A stretch of 64,000 nucleotides of DNA from CAWCDJ01 sp963796485 (GTDB taxonomy: Bacteria > Acidobacteriota > Terriglobia > Bryobacterales > Bryobacteraceae), in contig CAWCLV010000001.1 in the NCBI GenBank assembly GCA_963796485.1, positions 1,240,001 to 1,304,000 of the forward strand, given 5' to 3'. The position numbers were made by a program, and so were the translations under genes. Below the pieces are notes generated by a model. It was not told the DNA's origin and did no database searches. It saw nothing but the letters and a program-made list of their open reading frames with translations. Shown here one piece after another: positions 1-8,559 of this stretch (its first letter is position 1; each line of letters begins with the position of its first letter).

Positions 1-2
1 CG

Positions 3-1700
3 GCGGTTTCCCAAACCAAGGATTACGGCCTTAGGGCCGAGAAGGCGACGAGCGACGAACTCGGTGTGCTGGTGGATGGATTCAACGGAATGCTGGCGGG
101 GATCCAGGAGCGTGACCGCGACCTGCGGGCCGCCCTGCTCGCGCGGGAGGAGGCGCTGCAGGACGCCGCCAAGACACGCGATTTCCTGAAGACCACGCTC
201 GCGAGCATCGGGGACGCGGTGGTCTCCACCGATGCGGCGGGCAGGATCGTCTTCACCAACGGCGTAGCCCACGCGCTGACCGGTTGGAGCGAGGCGGAAA
301 GCACGGGGCGGCACATCAACGAAGTCCTGCAACTGGTCAACGAGAACACCCGGGAGCCGGTGGAGAATCCGATCGGCAGCGCCCTGCGCGAAGGCGCGAT
401 TGCCGGCCTGGCGAACCACACGGTGCTGATCGCGCGCGATGGGGCCGAAGTGCCGATCGACGACAGCGCGGCGCCGATTCGAGACCAGAAGGGAAATCTG
501 ATCGGAGCCGTCCTGATCTTCCGCGATATCACCGGGCGCCGTCGCGCGGAGCAGGAACTCCATGCCGCGCGGGAACAACTGCAACTCGTGACGGACACGA
601 TGGCGCCCGCGGTGACCCACTGCGATAGGGAGATGAGCTTCATCTGGGTCAGCCGCCGGTACGCGGAATGGCTGGAAAGGTCCCCGGACGACATTGCCGG
701 CCATCCCATGAAAGAAGTGCTGGGCGCCGAAGCGATGGCCGTGATCCAGCCCTATCTGGAGCGCGTTCTCGCCGGCGAGCGGGTGCAGTACGAGGCCGAA
801 GCGATGTTTCCGCGGATCGGGCGAAGGTGGTTCCGGGTCGCCTCCGTCCCGACTCGCGCTCCGGATGGTTCCGTCACCGGATGGGTTTCGGACATAACCG
901 ACATCACCGCGCTGAAATACGCGCAGGCCGAAGTGACCCGCATCAACGCCGATCTGCAGCAGTCGAACGAACGGCTGGCGCGATCTAACGAGGACCTGGC
1001 GCGTTTCGCGTATGTAGCCAGCCACGACCTGCAAGAGCCGCTCCGCATGATTACGGCGTACGCGCAGTTGTTGCAGCGGGAATACGGGCAGCATCTGGAA
1101 AAAGAGGGCAACGCCTTTATCGGCCACATCGTGGGCGGCGCCGTGCGGCTGCGGAGACTGCTTTCGGACCTGCTGGCCTACAGCGAGATTCGCGATTCCA
1201 GGGAGACGCCGTCCAGCGTCGATTTGAATACGGTCATCGCGAATGTGCGGCAGAATCTGAAGGTGATGCTGGAGGAGAGCGGCGCCACGGTGATTTGCGA
1301 AGCGCTCCCCGCGGTGTCCGGATACTCGGGGCACTTTGTCCAGTTGTTTCAGAACCTGGTGGCCAATGCGATCAAGTACCGCAGCGAAGCGCCGCCGGAG
1401 GTCCGCATCTCATGGCAGCGGTCGAATGGCGAACTGCGCTTCGCGGTGGCCGACAACGGAATCGGAATCGATCCCGAGTACCACAGCAAGGTATTCGGTG
1501 TCTTCCAGCGGCTGCACGGTAGGGACATCCCGGGAACGGGCATAGGCCTGGCGATCTGCCAGCGCGTGGTGGAACGGTACCACGGGCGGATCTGGGTGGA
1601 GTCTCAGCCGGGCGAGGGAGCCACAATATTCTTTACAATTCCGGAGACGGATCATGCGTCCCATGAGGGTGAGGGCGATTCAGGTGCGTGTCATGCGTAG
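3..1700 (+). CDS. HAMP-PAS-PAS sensor histidine kinase, 5' end outside window
   Basis: The frame is open to the left edge, so the sensor and first membrane segments lie outside the window; 565 residues are visible. Residues 1-35 look like the end of a HAMP domain (DELGVLVDGFNGML). Two PAS domains follow (about 60-176 and 195-300), the first ending in the usual PAC-like RDITGRRRAE. After a short coiled stretch comes a HisKA H-box, ASHDLQEPLR, near residue 340. The HATPase has an N-box (NLVANAIKY, about 451), DNGIGI and the G-box GTGIGLAI near 512. This is the Cph1/light-sensor-like kinase type that usually pairs with a single-domain regulator, and such a regulator overlaps its 3' end. It should autophosphorylate at the H-box His and pass phosphate to that protein. 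The signal sensed cannot be read from the sequence. Confidence 0.93.
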   Translation, partial: AVSQTKDYGLRAEKATSDELGVLVDGFNGMLAGIQERDRDLRAALLAREEALQDAAKTRDFLKTTLASIGDAVVSTDAAGRIVFTNGVAHALTGWSEAESTGRHINEVLQLVNENTREPVENPIGSALREGAIAGLANHTVLIARDGAEVPIDDSAAPIRDQKGNLIGAVLIFRDITGRRRAEQELHAAREQLQLVTDTMAPAVTHCDREMSFIWVSRRYAEWLERSPDDIAGHPMKEVLGAEAMAVIQPYLERVLAGERVQYEAEAMFPRIGRRWFRVASVPTRAPDGSVTGWVSDITDITALKYAQAEVTRINADLQQSNERLARSNEDLARFAYVASHDLQEPLRMITAYAQLLQREYGQHLEKEGNAFIGHIVGGAVRLRRLLSDLLAYSEIRDSRETPSSVDLNTVIANVRQNLKVMLEESGATVICEALPAVSGYSGHFVQLFQNLVANAIKYRSEAPPEVRISWQRSNGELRFAVADNGIGIDPEYHSKVFGVFQRLHGRDIPGTGIGLAICQRVVERYHGRIWVESQPGEGATIFFTIPETDHASHEGEGDSGACHA

Positions 1701-2106
1701 GTTCCGCATCCTGTTGATCGAGGACAATCCGCTCGATGTGGACCTGCTGCGCCGGGCGTTCGCGGCCGCGGACCTGCAGTGCGACGTAACCGTACTGGAG
1801 GATGGGGCGCAGGCGATGGCCCTCTTTCGGCGGCTGGAGTCGTGCGCGAGCGAGCCCCCGGCGGACCTGCTCTTACTCGACCTGAACCTGCCGAAAAACG
1901 ACGGTGTGGAAGTCTTGCGCGCGGCGCGGGCGACCGCGGCGCTGGCCCGGGTGCCGGTGGCGGTGCTGAGCTCTTCCACCTTTTCGAGGGAGCGCGCGAG
2001 AATCGAACCGCTGGGGGTCGGCCGCTATATCACCAAGCCGGCGGACTTGGATGAGTTTCTGCGCATCGGTGTCACCGTGAAGGAACTGCTGCAGCGGAGC
2101 GAGTGA
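1684..2106 (+). CDS. Single-domain response regulator (Rcp1-like)
   Basis: A stand-alone receiver domain of about 140 residues with no output domain. The acidic pair is in LLIEDNP, the phosphoacceptor Asp in LLLLDLNLP, the switch Ser in VLSSS and the conserved Lys in YITKPAD. It overlaps the 3' end of the kinase gene, so the two are probably translationally coupled partners. The start is uncertain: GTG 1684 has a GAGGG 8 nt upstream, ATG 1693 overlaps the kinase stop, and ATG 1654 would add an unlikely leader. Its last 35 bp overlap the 3' end of the convergent acyltransferase gene. Such regulators act by protein-protein contact; the target is unknown. Confidence 0.92.
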   Translation: MRVMRRFRILLIEDNPLDVDLLRRAFAAADLQCDVTVLEDGAQAMALFRRLESCASEPPADLLLLDLNLPKNDGVEVLRAARATAALARVPVAVLSSSTFSRERARIEPLGVGRYITKPADLDEFLRIGVTVKELLQRSE

Positions 2107-3202
2107 TCCCGCGCACCAGCCGGCGCGGCCAGTCTTTCGCCATACAGGGACGCTCGATCACGACGAAATACAAAACACTGACGGCCAGCAGCGCGGGCGT
2201 ATAGATAAGGAACAGCCCCAGGAAGCGGGAATCGAAGCTGCGGCCAAGCCGCACGGACCCGGCGAAGCGCACCACCGGTGGGATCAGTTGGTAATGGAAC
2301 AGGTAGATGGTGTAGCACATGCCTCCGATGGCGGTGATGGCCGGCGCGCGGAAAATCCGGCGGAACCAGACCCCGCGGAAAGCGCCGGTGAACGCCGCCA
2401 TCATGAGGAAGGGAAGCCACGGCCAGATGGCGATATCGGGAGGAGCGAAGATCAGCGGCCAGCAAACGAGCGAGACCAGATCCCAGGCCCAATGCGGCGC
2501 CGGGTTTTCGTTCCAATCCGCGAGATAGAGGTCCGCCATCAGCAGTCCCGCAAGGAAGAATTGCGCGGCGTAGAGGATGGTGAGCCTGATCCTGTTGCCG
2601 GCGCCCCAGAATGCTAATTGGATGAGGCCCGCGGCAAGAACCGCGGCGGCGAGAACCGTGCGGCGCGCCGTGCGGGAGGGTATCCGATAAACGGCGGCCA
2701 GGAGAGGGGCCAGGCAATAGAACTGAACCTCTACTTCGAGCGTCCAGGCGACGGGGTTGATCGTGCTCTGCGCCCCGAACCAGACGCTATGCAGGTAAAC
2801 CATGCTTGCCGCGAGATGCGGGAGCAGGGCACGAAGGCTCTCGCCCGCGGCGGCAAGCAGAGCGCAACAGACCAGCAGATTGAGAATGTACGGGGGCTCG
2901 AGACGTGTGAGCCGCCGCAGGAAATAGGATCGCAACGAGACGGGCGGCCGTTTCTTCAGGTGCTGCGCGGCGAATGGCAGTCCCAGAATGAACCCGCTGA
3001 TCACGTAGAAGAGGTTCACGCCGCGGTAGCCGTGAGCCGCCGCGGCGCGCACCCACTCGTGGAGTCCCGGCACGACGCCGGATGTGGGGACGAAGCCATG
3101 GAAGTGATAGACGACGACCGAGAGGATGGCCACAAAGCGGAGGCCGTCGATTTCGGGCACAAACCGGCCGCTCGATGTGATGCGGCGTAGCGCGAGAGCC
3201 AT
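2072..3202 (-). CDS. Acyltransferase 3 family membrane protein
   Basis: 376 residues, normal length for the OafA/YrhL type of acyltransferase 3. The N-terminus carries the family signature (PEIDGLRFVAILSVVVYHFH) with the His in the first membrane helix, followed by many hydrophobic segments. Proteins of this family sit in the inner membrane and move acetyl or other acyl groups onto sugars of lipopolysaccharide, exopolysaccharide or peptidoglycan. The substrate is not predictable here. It lies 18 bp downstream of the membrane gene 3221-4114 on the same strand and probably shares its transcript. Its 3' end overlaps the convergent response regulator by 35 bp, so read-through on either strand would produce antisense RNA. 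Confidence 0.9.
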   Translation of the reverse strand: MALALRRITSSGRFVPEIDGLRFVAILSVVVYHFHGFVPTSGVVPGLHEWVRAAAAHGYRGVNLFYVISGFILGLPFAAQHLKKRPPVSLRSYFLRRLTRLEPPYILNLLVCCALLAAAGESLRALLPHLAASMVYLHSVWFGAQSTINPVAWTLEVEVQFYCLAPLLAAVYRIPSRTARRTVLAAAVLAAGLIQLAFWGAGNRIRLTILYAAQFFLAGLLMADLYLADWNENPAPHWAWDLVSLVCWPLIFAPPDIAIWPWLPFLMMAAFTGAFRGVWFRRIFRAPAITAIGGMCYTIYLFHYQLIPPVVRFAGSVRLGRSFDSRFLGLFLIYTPALLAVSVLYFVVIERPCMAKDWPRRLVRGITRSAAAVPSR

Positions 3203-3220
3203 CAGGAAGATGATAGCGGA

Positions 3221-4114
3221 CTACTTGGGCGTGGTCTCCTCGAACAGTGTGCGCCAGGAAGGATCGAGTTCGATCCAGCGGTCCGACTGGCTCAGGGCGG
3301 TTTCGGAGAGGCACAGGGATCCGTGGCCGGAACGGCAGAGCAACTCGGTGGCGGCGGGGTCGAGAACGCTGGACCAGGAGCCCACGCTGACCGGCATGGC
3401 CATGCGCTCGAGGCAGATGGGGCAGCGGCGGCGCTGGTCGGCGAGGCTCCAGAGGACGGTCCATCCCGTGACCGCTACGTAGAGGCCGGCGAACAGGAGC
3501 CCGCCCGCCAGGGCACGCAATGTCTCATTGTGCAACTGGCGGCGAAACGCGGCGCCTCCCTCGATCCAAAAGAAAGCGGTGAGTGCGAGCAGCGCGGTGG
3601 TTTTCAGCACCAGGAAAAACCAGTAGCGCCAGTTGTAGCGGCGGAGTGGCAGCCGGCTGGTGGAGGCCAACATCGCGGCGGTGATCGCGGCAAGCACAAT
3701 GGGGAAGGAGTAGCGGAAGATGAGGTCCCAGCGCGGATCGTAGCGTCCCAGCGAGGTCGGATAGTTGCGGAGCGATTCGGCGACCGCGACGATGTAGCGC
3801 GTCATGGGGAAGCCGCGGCTGGTGATGCCAATCAGGAAGAGGGCGGCCGCCGTGCAGGCGATGACGAACGAGGGCCCGCGTACCCAGCGCTGCAGTTCGG
3901 CAGGGCGCAGGCGCGAGGAGAAGGCCTCGGCAAAGGTGTGACGCACCAGCCACGCCATCTGGGCGACAGCCGAGTGCGGGAGTTCGCCGCGCTCGACCAG
4001 GATCCAAAGGTTGCGCAGATTGGAGTCCCACCGCGCGTGCCACGCCGGGCGGAGCGCAGCCGGCACGATCCAACTCGCCGCGCGGACCAACGCACGGTAG
4101 CCACGGGGTGGCAT
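3221..4114 (-). CDS. Uncharacterised membrane protein with C-terminal Cys cluster
   Basis: 297 residues; I do not recognise a named family. The first 80 residues are soluble and Trp/Arg-rich (HARWDSNLRNLW), reminiscent of the prefix region found on acidobacterial permeases, but that is only a resemblance. Four hydrophobic segments follow, near residues 85-108, 135-157, 167-185 and 200-222. The last 70 residues hold a possible zinc-binding set, RRRCPICLERM, then Cys-Arg-Ser-Gly-His and Cys further on. The ATG has a strong AAGGAGG 5 nt upstream. The acyltransferase gene follows 18 bp downstream. A 118-bp repeat array begins directly upstream, so its promoter must lie within or beyond the array. 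Confidence 0.75.
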   Translation of the reverse strand: MPPRGYRALVRAASWIVPAALRPAWHARWDSNLRNLWILVERGELPHSAVAQMAWLVRHTFAEAFSSRLRPAELQRWVRGPSFVIACTAAALFLIGITSRGFPMTRYIVAVAESLRNYPTSLGRYDPRWDLIFRYSFPIVLAAITAAMLASTSRLPLRRYNWRYWFFLVLKTTALLALTAFFWIEGGAAFRRQLHNETLRALAGGLLFAGLYVAVTGWTVLWSLADQRRRCPICLERMAMPVSVGSWSSVLDPAATELLCRSGHGSLCLSETALSQSDRWIELDPSWRTLFEETTPK

Positions 4115-4128
4115 ACGGCCTCCTTAAA

Positions 4129-5106
4129 AGTAGGGTAGGCCTCCCGGCCTGCCCATGCGCCGAAGGCGCGCTTGCCTTCACTTGAATAGACGCCGAATGC
4201 CGCGCGGGTGTTCCCGCACAGTCGGAACCGACGCGCAGACCGTAGAGTGGGGTAGGCCTCCCGGCCTGGCCTCCCGGCCTGCCCCACGCGCCGAAGGCGC
4301 GCTCGCCTTCGCTAGAATAGACGCCGGATGCCGCGCGGGTGTTCCCCGCACAGTCGGAGCCGATGCGCAGACCGTAGAGTGGGGTAGGCCTCCCGGCCTG
4401 CCCACGCGCCGAAGGCGCGCTTGCCTTCACTTGAATAGACGCCGAATGCCGCGCGGGTGTTCCCCGCACAGTCGGAGCGGACGCGCAGACCGTAGAGTGG
4501 GGTAGGCCTCCCGGCCTGCCCACGCGCCGAAGGCGCGCTTGCCTTCACTTGAATAGCCGCCGAATGCCGCGCGCGTGTTCCCCGCACAGTCGGAGCGGAC
4601 GCGCAGACCGTAGAGTGGGGTAAGCCTCCCGGCCTGCCCACGCGCCGAAGGCGCGCTCGCCTTCACTCGAATAGCCGCCGAATGCCGCGCGGGTGTTCCC
4701 CGCACAGTCGGAGCGGACGCGCAGACCGTAGAGTGGGGTAAGCCTCCCGGCCTGCCCACGCGCCGAAGGCGCGCTCGCCTTCACTTGAATAGCCGCCGAA
4801 TGCCGCGCGGGTGTTCCCCGCACAGTCGGAGCCGATGCGCAGACCGTAGAGTGGGGTAGGCCTCCTGGCCTGGCCTCCCGAATGCCGCGCGCGTGTTCCC
4901 CGCACAGTCGGAGCCGATGCGCAGACCATAGAGTGGGGTAGGCCTCCCGGCCTGCCCACGCGCCGAAGGCGCGCTCGCCTTCGCTTGCATAGCCGCCGAA
5001 TGGCGCGCGTGTTCCCCGCACAGTCGGAGCCGATGCCTCCCCGCTTGCCCACGCACCGAAGGCGCGCTTCGCGCACCTGGGCAGGCCGGGAGGCCTACCC
5101 CACTTG
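4129..5106. repeat. 118-bp tandem repeat array, non-coding
   Basis: About 980 bp between two minus-strand genes hold seven to eight head-to-tail copies of a unit. The anchor GTAGAGT recurs at 4242, 4374, 4492, 4610, 4728 and 4846, with four exact 118-bp steps, a first unit enlarged to 132 bp and a last one shortened to 82 bp. Each unit contains the hairpin GGGTAGGCC-loop-GGCCTGCCC and a second hairpin GCGCC-GAA-GGCGC. The right border (5058-5104) carries the element in reverse orientation, so the array has inverted ends. Frames through it are open on the minus strand only because 118-bp units lack stops in some frames; they look like no real protein. Confidence 0.95.
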
Positions 5107-5109
5107 GAG

Positions 5110-5547
5110 TTACGCCAGGACTTCTTCGGGCGGGGGCATGCCTCGTTTTGCGAATTGGATGGTGCCGTCGGAGCCGATGCGGTAGACCGTGCGTTTCACG
5201 ATGATGCCGTTGGCGTGATACAGGGAAGCGACTTCCTGGCCGCGGTCCACCAGCAGCGGGAAGGGAAGCTTGAACTTGCTGCGGAATTTGGTGTGGCTCT
5301 GGGAATTTCCCGGGTTCACGCCGAAGACCTTGATTCCGCGCTTGCGGGCATCGCTCCAGTCGTCGCGAAACTGGCAGAGTTGCTTCGTGCAGCCGGGGGT
5401 ATCGTCAGCGGGGTAAAACACCAGCACGACGCCCTTGCCCTTGATCTTCGAGAGCGTGACGGAGGCGCCCGAATCATCGGGCAGCGTAAAATCCGGGGCC
5501 TTCGTGCCCACCGGAAGCGGATCTGACCAGAGCCAGGAGAACATCAT
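5110..5547 (-). CDS. bcp: Bcp/PrxQ-type peroxiredoxin
   Basis: 145 residues of the AhpC/TSA thioredoxin fold. The peroxidatic Cys53 is in FYPADDTPGCT and the resolving Cys58 follows five residues later (TKQLC), the layout of atypical 2-Cys Bcp/PrxQ enzymes. It reduces hydrogen peroxide and organic hydroperoxides with thioredoxin as donor, in the cytoplasm. Two Met codons stand at the start; ATG 5547 overlaps the stop of the upstream secreted-protein gene as ATGA, so translation is coupled to it. That pairing with a secreted protein is unusual. The 118-bp repeat array begins immediately after the stop codon. Confidence 0.93.
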   Translation of the reverse strand: MMFSWLWSDPLPVGTKAPDFTLPDDSGASVTLSKIKGKGVVLVFYPADDTPGCTKQLCQFRDDWSDARKRGIKVFGVNPGNSQSHTKFRSKFKLPFPLLVDRGQEVASLYHANGIIVKRTVYRIGSDGTIQFAKRGMPPPEEVLA

Positions 5548-8405
5548 TGCACCGCGATCTGAATTTCGTTGCTATGTGACAGGTTGACGGAAATCAGCAC
5601 CGGCTGCAACCCCGGGGTGAGGCCGCCAGGGATCGGCACGTTCACCTGGTAAACACCCGGGAGTCCCGGGGCGAGGCCGCTGTAGACGGGCTGTGCCGGC
5701 ACCCCGCCGACAAAGACGACGGGGGTCGAGACGGTTTGCTGGAACCCGTTCAGCAGTTGCGTGGGGCCGAGGCCGGTACAGTAGATCTCGATGTAGCCGC
5801 CCACTACCGCGCCGGCGAAGATTCCCGGCTGCACGGCAGCTACCGTCACCGAAGCAGCGGTGGAGCCGACCGCGATCGTGCCGGGACCGAGTGCGGCATC
5901 GGGCGGAACATAGAAGTTGATCTGGCGATCGCTGACGTAGAGGAGCGGCAGCGCCTTTCCGTTGAGAAGCACCTGCACGTTCCCCAGCGTGGTGGGCCAG
6001 GGATAGGATGCCGCCGCAGTCTGGCCCGCGGCGAGGTTCGCGCCGAGGATGCTCTCCAGCGCGCCCGCGGCCACGCCGTCCGCAAACGATGCCGCATTGA
6101 CCACGGACGAAATCACGGGGACCGCGGAGCCGGCGTGGAGCGTCACCGAGACGGCAGGCTGTGCATCGACGGCGATTTCGAGCGAGTTGGAAGGCGCGCT
6201 GCCGGGAGTCCAGCGGAACGCGGCGCGGCCTTGCGCGTCGGTAATGGCGGACGCGGGTGAAACGGAACTGCCGGCCGAAGCGATGGCGGAAAGCTGCACG
6301 CCGGTGTAGGGCAGGATGTTCGCGTCGCTCAGTTGTACGACGGCATCGGGTCCGGTGGAGACAGCCGTCAGCCGGAGAGTCGCGGAATCGGCCACCTGCA
6401 CGCGTGCATAAGCCGTTTCGTAAGCGGGATCGGAGGGCACGGCGGCCAGGATTTCGACTCCCGGCTTCAGGCCAATTACCGGGAAGGTCACAGCGGATGT
6501 CCCGGCGGGGATCCGAACCGTCGCGGGCACCTGCGCGTATCCGGCGCCTGCCTGTAGTTGCACGGTAAGATCGGCTGCGCCGGGTGAGGCAAGCGTCAGG
6601 GTCGCGTTCGTGGTTGCGCCCGCGACCACTCCGGCTGCCGGCGCGAGCGAGAGTTGCAATGCGTGCCGCAGCGACGTATCGGCGAACGCGTTGCCGGAGG
6701 CGGCCTTGGAGTAATAGGCTTCGAACTGCTGGCGGTAGGCATCTACCTGCGCGAGATCGGCCGGCGAGGGATCAGCGCCCGGGGCCACTACAAGGATGAA
6801 TGCAAAACGGTAGTGCCGCTGCGCGACGGTCCAGTCGGGCGTGCGCCGGCCCATGGCCTGAACGACGTCGCCAGCCGTGATATCCCGGCGCATTCCGTCG
6901 AACCGAACATTGCTGTAAGGGTGCAGGTCGGGAAGATACGCCAGGGTATTGGTGGCGACAAAGGTGGGCGGCACATCGGACGCGGGGCGAAAGCCCATGA
7001 GGTACTGGTCGAGCGGCGCGTAGCCCTGCGTGATGTCGGTGGTGAGAAACCGGGGCGAGGCGGACGCCCCGAGATCGGAGATCCGCTCGCCCTCGTCCAG
7101 CGATGCCTCGGAATTGAAAACGAACGCCCAGTGGGAGCCTCCGTAGCCGATCATCGGCCGCGTGGACCGGTCGTCCGTGCCCGCAACGCTGGCGAACGCG
7201 AGGAAGCGGTGCCCTGCTTCGTGGCCGAGCACGGTGAGCGGGGTATCGTGCTGCGGTGCGCGGGCGGGCACGGTGCCGTTCGGATCGACCGGGTACTGCG
7301 GCTGGATGCCGCCGATGAAGCCCATATTCAGAACCGATTGAAGCCGCGACGGAGAACCGTATTGCGCGCCCGTGTCGAAGACCGGCACGCCGAAGCCGGT
7401 GCTGCTGTTGCGCACCGTGGTTTCGTAGGCGATCACGCCTTCGTTCATCGCCTGGACGTTCATATTGTTGTAGATGACCAGGTAGTCATAGGCGTCGTCG
7501 TGCGCCTGATAGAACTGCTGGGCGACGGTGACGATATCGACTTCGAGCGTGTCGCCGAAGCGCTCGGCCACGGCGGCGGAGTACGACGCGCTGGGGTCGT
7601 TACGGAAATCGACCAGCGACGTGGAGCCCTTCAGGTTCCCCGGCGCGATGCCGGCGACGGCGCTCGAAGGCGCGGCGCCCGCATAAGCGAACTCGATGCG
7701 TCCATCGGGATAGAGCCGCACTTGAAAGGTCTGCGTGGCGCCAATGCCCGTGGCCTGCCATTCCGGCACCGCGACCCAACTCACGACGACCCTCTCGGAG
7801 TTCGAGAGCACGCGCACGCCGTCGGCGGTTTCGGCAGGGTCGAGATCGTCGAACAGGGGCGCGATGCGCGGCGGTCCGGCGGTCATCCGGCCAAGCGAAC
7901 GGGTGGTAGAGGCGTATTCGGGGGCGGTGAAGGTCAGGTTGCCGTCGGAATTCACATAGACGCGGTTGTAAATTGCGCCGAAGAAGGGGAAAGGAAAGGG
8001 CAGGTCGAGCGCGCGGTAATCGTCATCGTCGAGGGCGGCGAGCGGAGTGCCGGCGGCGGCAGCGGCGTCATACCCTGCTTCGGCCACCGTGTAGGAGTAA
8101 CTCGCTGCGCTGGCCCCGGACGGGGTGAAGAGGAGCGTCTTCCGGTCGAGGTTGAACTGGTTCTGCCGCGCGATTACTCCGTCGCGGTCTTCGATGATGG
8201 CGATGTTGCCTGCGTCGCGGTTGACGGATCGGGCGGCCAGCCTGGGACGGATTCCCGCCCCGTGCCGCAGCGCCTGGCGGTGCAGGAACACCCGCTCCAT
8301 CGGGGTTTCGGCGGTGGTGCCGCAAAACGAGGAAGCGGCATGGCGCGCGAAAGCAGGCGCGACCACGCAGAGCGCAAGAACACCCGGCAGCCGGAAAATA
8401 CGCAT
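5544..8405 (-). CDS. Secreted HExxH protein with Solibacter-type C-terminal domain
   Basis: 953 residues with a signal peptide (MRIFRLPGVLALCVVAPAFA). Residues of about 120-260 form a beta-rich region with PFPFPFFGAIYNRVYVNSDG, resembling a nidogen-like extracellular domain. Near residue 392 a metallopeptidase-type helix LGHEAGHRFLAF supplies HExxH; a third ligand is not certain. Ig-like beta repeats follow. The last 220 residues match the Solibacter C-terminal domain as I know it (NAASFADG, LNGKALPLLYVSDRQINFYVP, CTGLGP), which is found at the end of many exported proteins of this lineage. It is probably an extracellular or surface zinc peptidase; proteolysis is inferred from HExxH only. It is the first gene of a two-gene unit with bcp. 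Confidence 0.8.
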   Translation of the reverse strand: MRIFRLPGVLALCVVAPAFARHAASSFCGTTAETPMERVFLHRQALRHGAGIRPRLAARSVNRDAGNIAIIEDRDGVIARQNQFNLDRKTLLFTPSGASAASYSYTVAEAGYDAAAAAGTPLAALDDDDYRALDLPFPFPFFGAIYNRVYVNSDGNLTFTAPEYASTTRSLGRMTAGPPRIAPLFDDLDPAETADGVRVLSNSERVVVSWVAVPEWQATGIGATQTFQVRLYPDGRIEFAYAGAAPSSAVAGIAPGNLKGSTSLVDFRNDPSASYSAAVAERFGDTLEVDIVTVAQQFYQAHDDAYDYLVIYNNMNVQAMNEGVIAYETTVRNSSTGFGVPVFDTGAQYGSPSRLQSVLNMGFIGGIQPQYPVDPNGTVPARAPQHDTPLTVLGHEAGHRFLAFASVAGTDDRSTRPMIGYGGSHWAFVFNSEASLDEGERISDLGASASPRFLTTDITQGYAPLDQYLMGFRPASDVPPTFVATNTLAYLPDLHPYSNVRFDGMRRDITAGDVVQAMGRRTPDWTVAQRHYRFAFILVVAPGADPSPADLAQVDAYRQQFEAYYSKAASGNAFADTSLRHALQLSLAPAAGVVAGATTNATLTLASPGAADLTVQLQAGAGYAQVPATVRIPAGTSAVTFPVIGLKPGVEILAAVPSDPAYETAYARVQVADSATLRLTAVSTGPDAVVQLSDANILPYTGVQLSAIASAGSSVSPASAITDAQGRAAFRWTPGSAPSNSLEIAVDAQPAVSVTLHAGSAVPVISSVVNAASFADGVAAGALESILGANLAAGQTAAASYPWPTTLGNVQVLLNGKALPLLYVSDRQINFYVPPDAALGPGTIAVGSTAASVTVAAVQPGIFAGAVVGGYIEIYCTGLGPTQLLNGFQQTVSTPVVFVGGVPAQPVYSGLAPGLPGVYQVNVPIPGGLTPGLQPVLISVNLSHSNEIQIAVQ

Positions 8406-8541
8406 GGCAGAGCTATGCGTATTTTCACATGCGGCGCCCGCGTCTGCCGGATGCTGAAACTCTCCGTCTCCGTCTCATGCGGCTACTCAAGCCGCCGGGG
8501 CGCTGCATAACAAGAGCGCTGATTGGCAACCCGGCAGGGGA

Positions 8542-8559
8542 TATAATGTTCGGCTGATT
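8542..8559 (+). promoter_or_regulatory. Possible promoter, near-leaderless start
   Basis: A perfect TATAAT stands at 8542-8547, 12 bp before the ATG of the 309-aa gene. A start point 6-7 bp after it leaves a leader of only a few bases, and no Shine-Dalgarno is visible. The nearest TTGGCA (8523-8528) is only 13 bp upstream of the -10, shorter than the usual 16-18, so the call is tentative. Confidence 0.35.

Noticed and set aside
3832..5021. Long minus-strand frames with repeated peptides such as AGREAYPTLRSA
   Set aside because: They follow the 118-bp non-coding units in different phases, change frame at each unit-length change, and have no start signals or codon bias of their own.
4129..5106. 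CRISPR array
   Set aside because: Units are 118 bp, entirely repeated with no variable spacers, and there are no cas genes.
6654..8510. 618-codon plus-strand frame
   Set aside because: Antisense to the secreted HExxH protein; rich in Arg/Gly/His with no domain, as expected for the opposite strand of GC-rich coding DNA.
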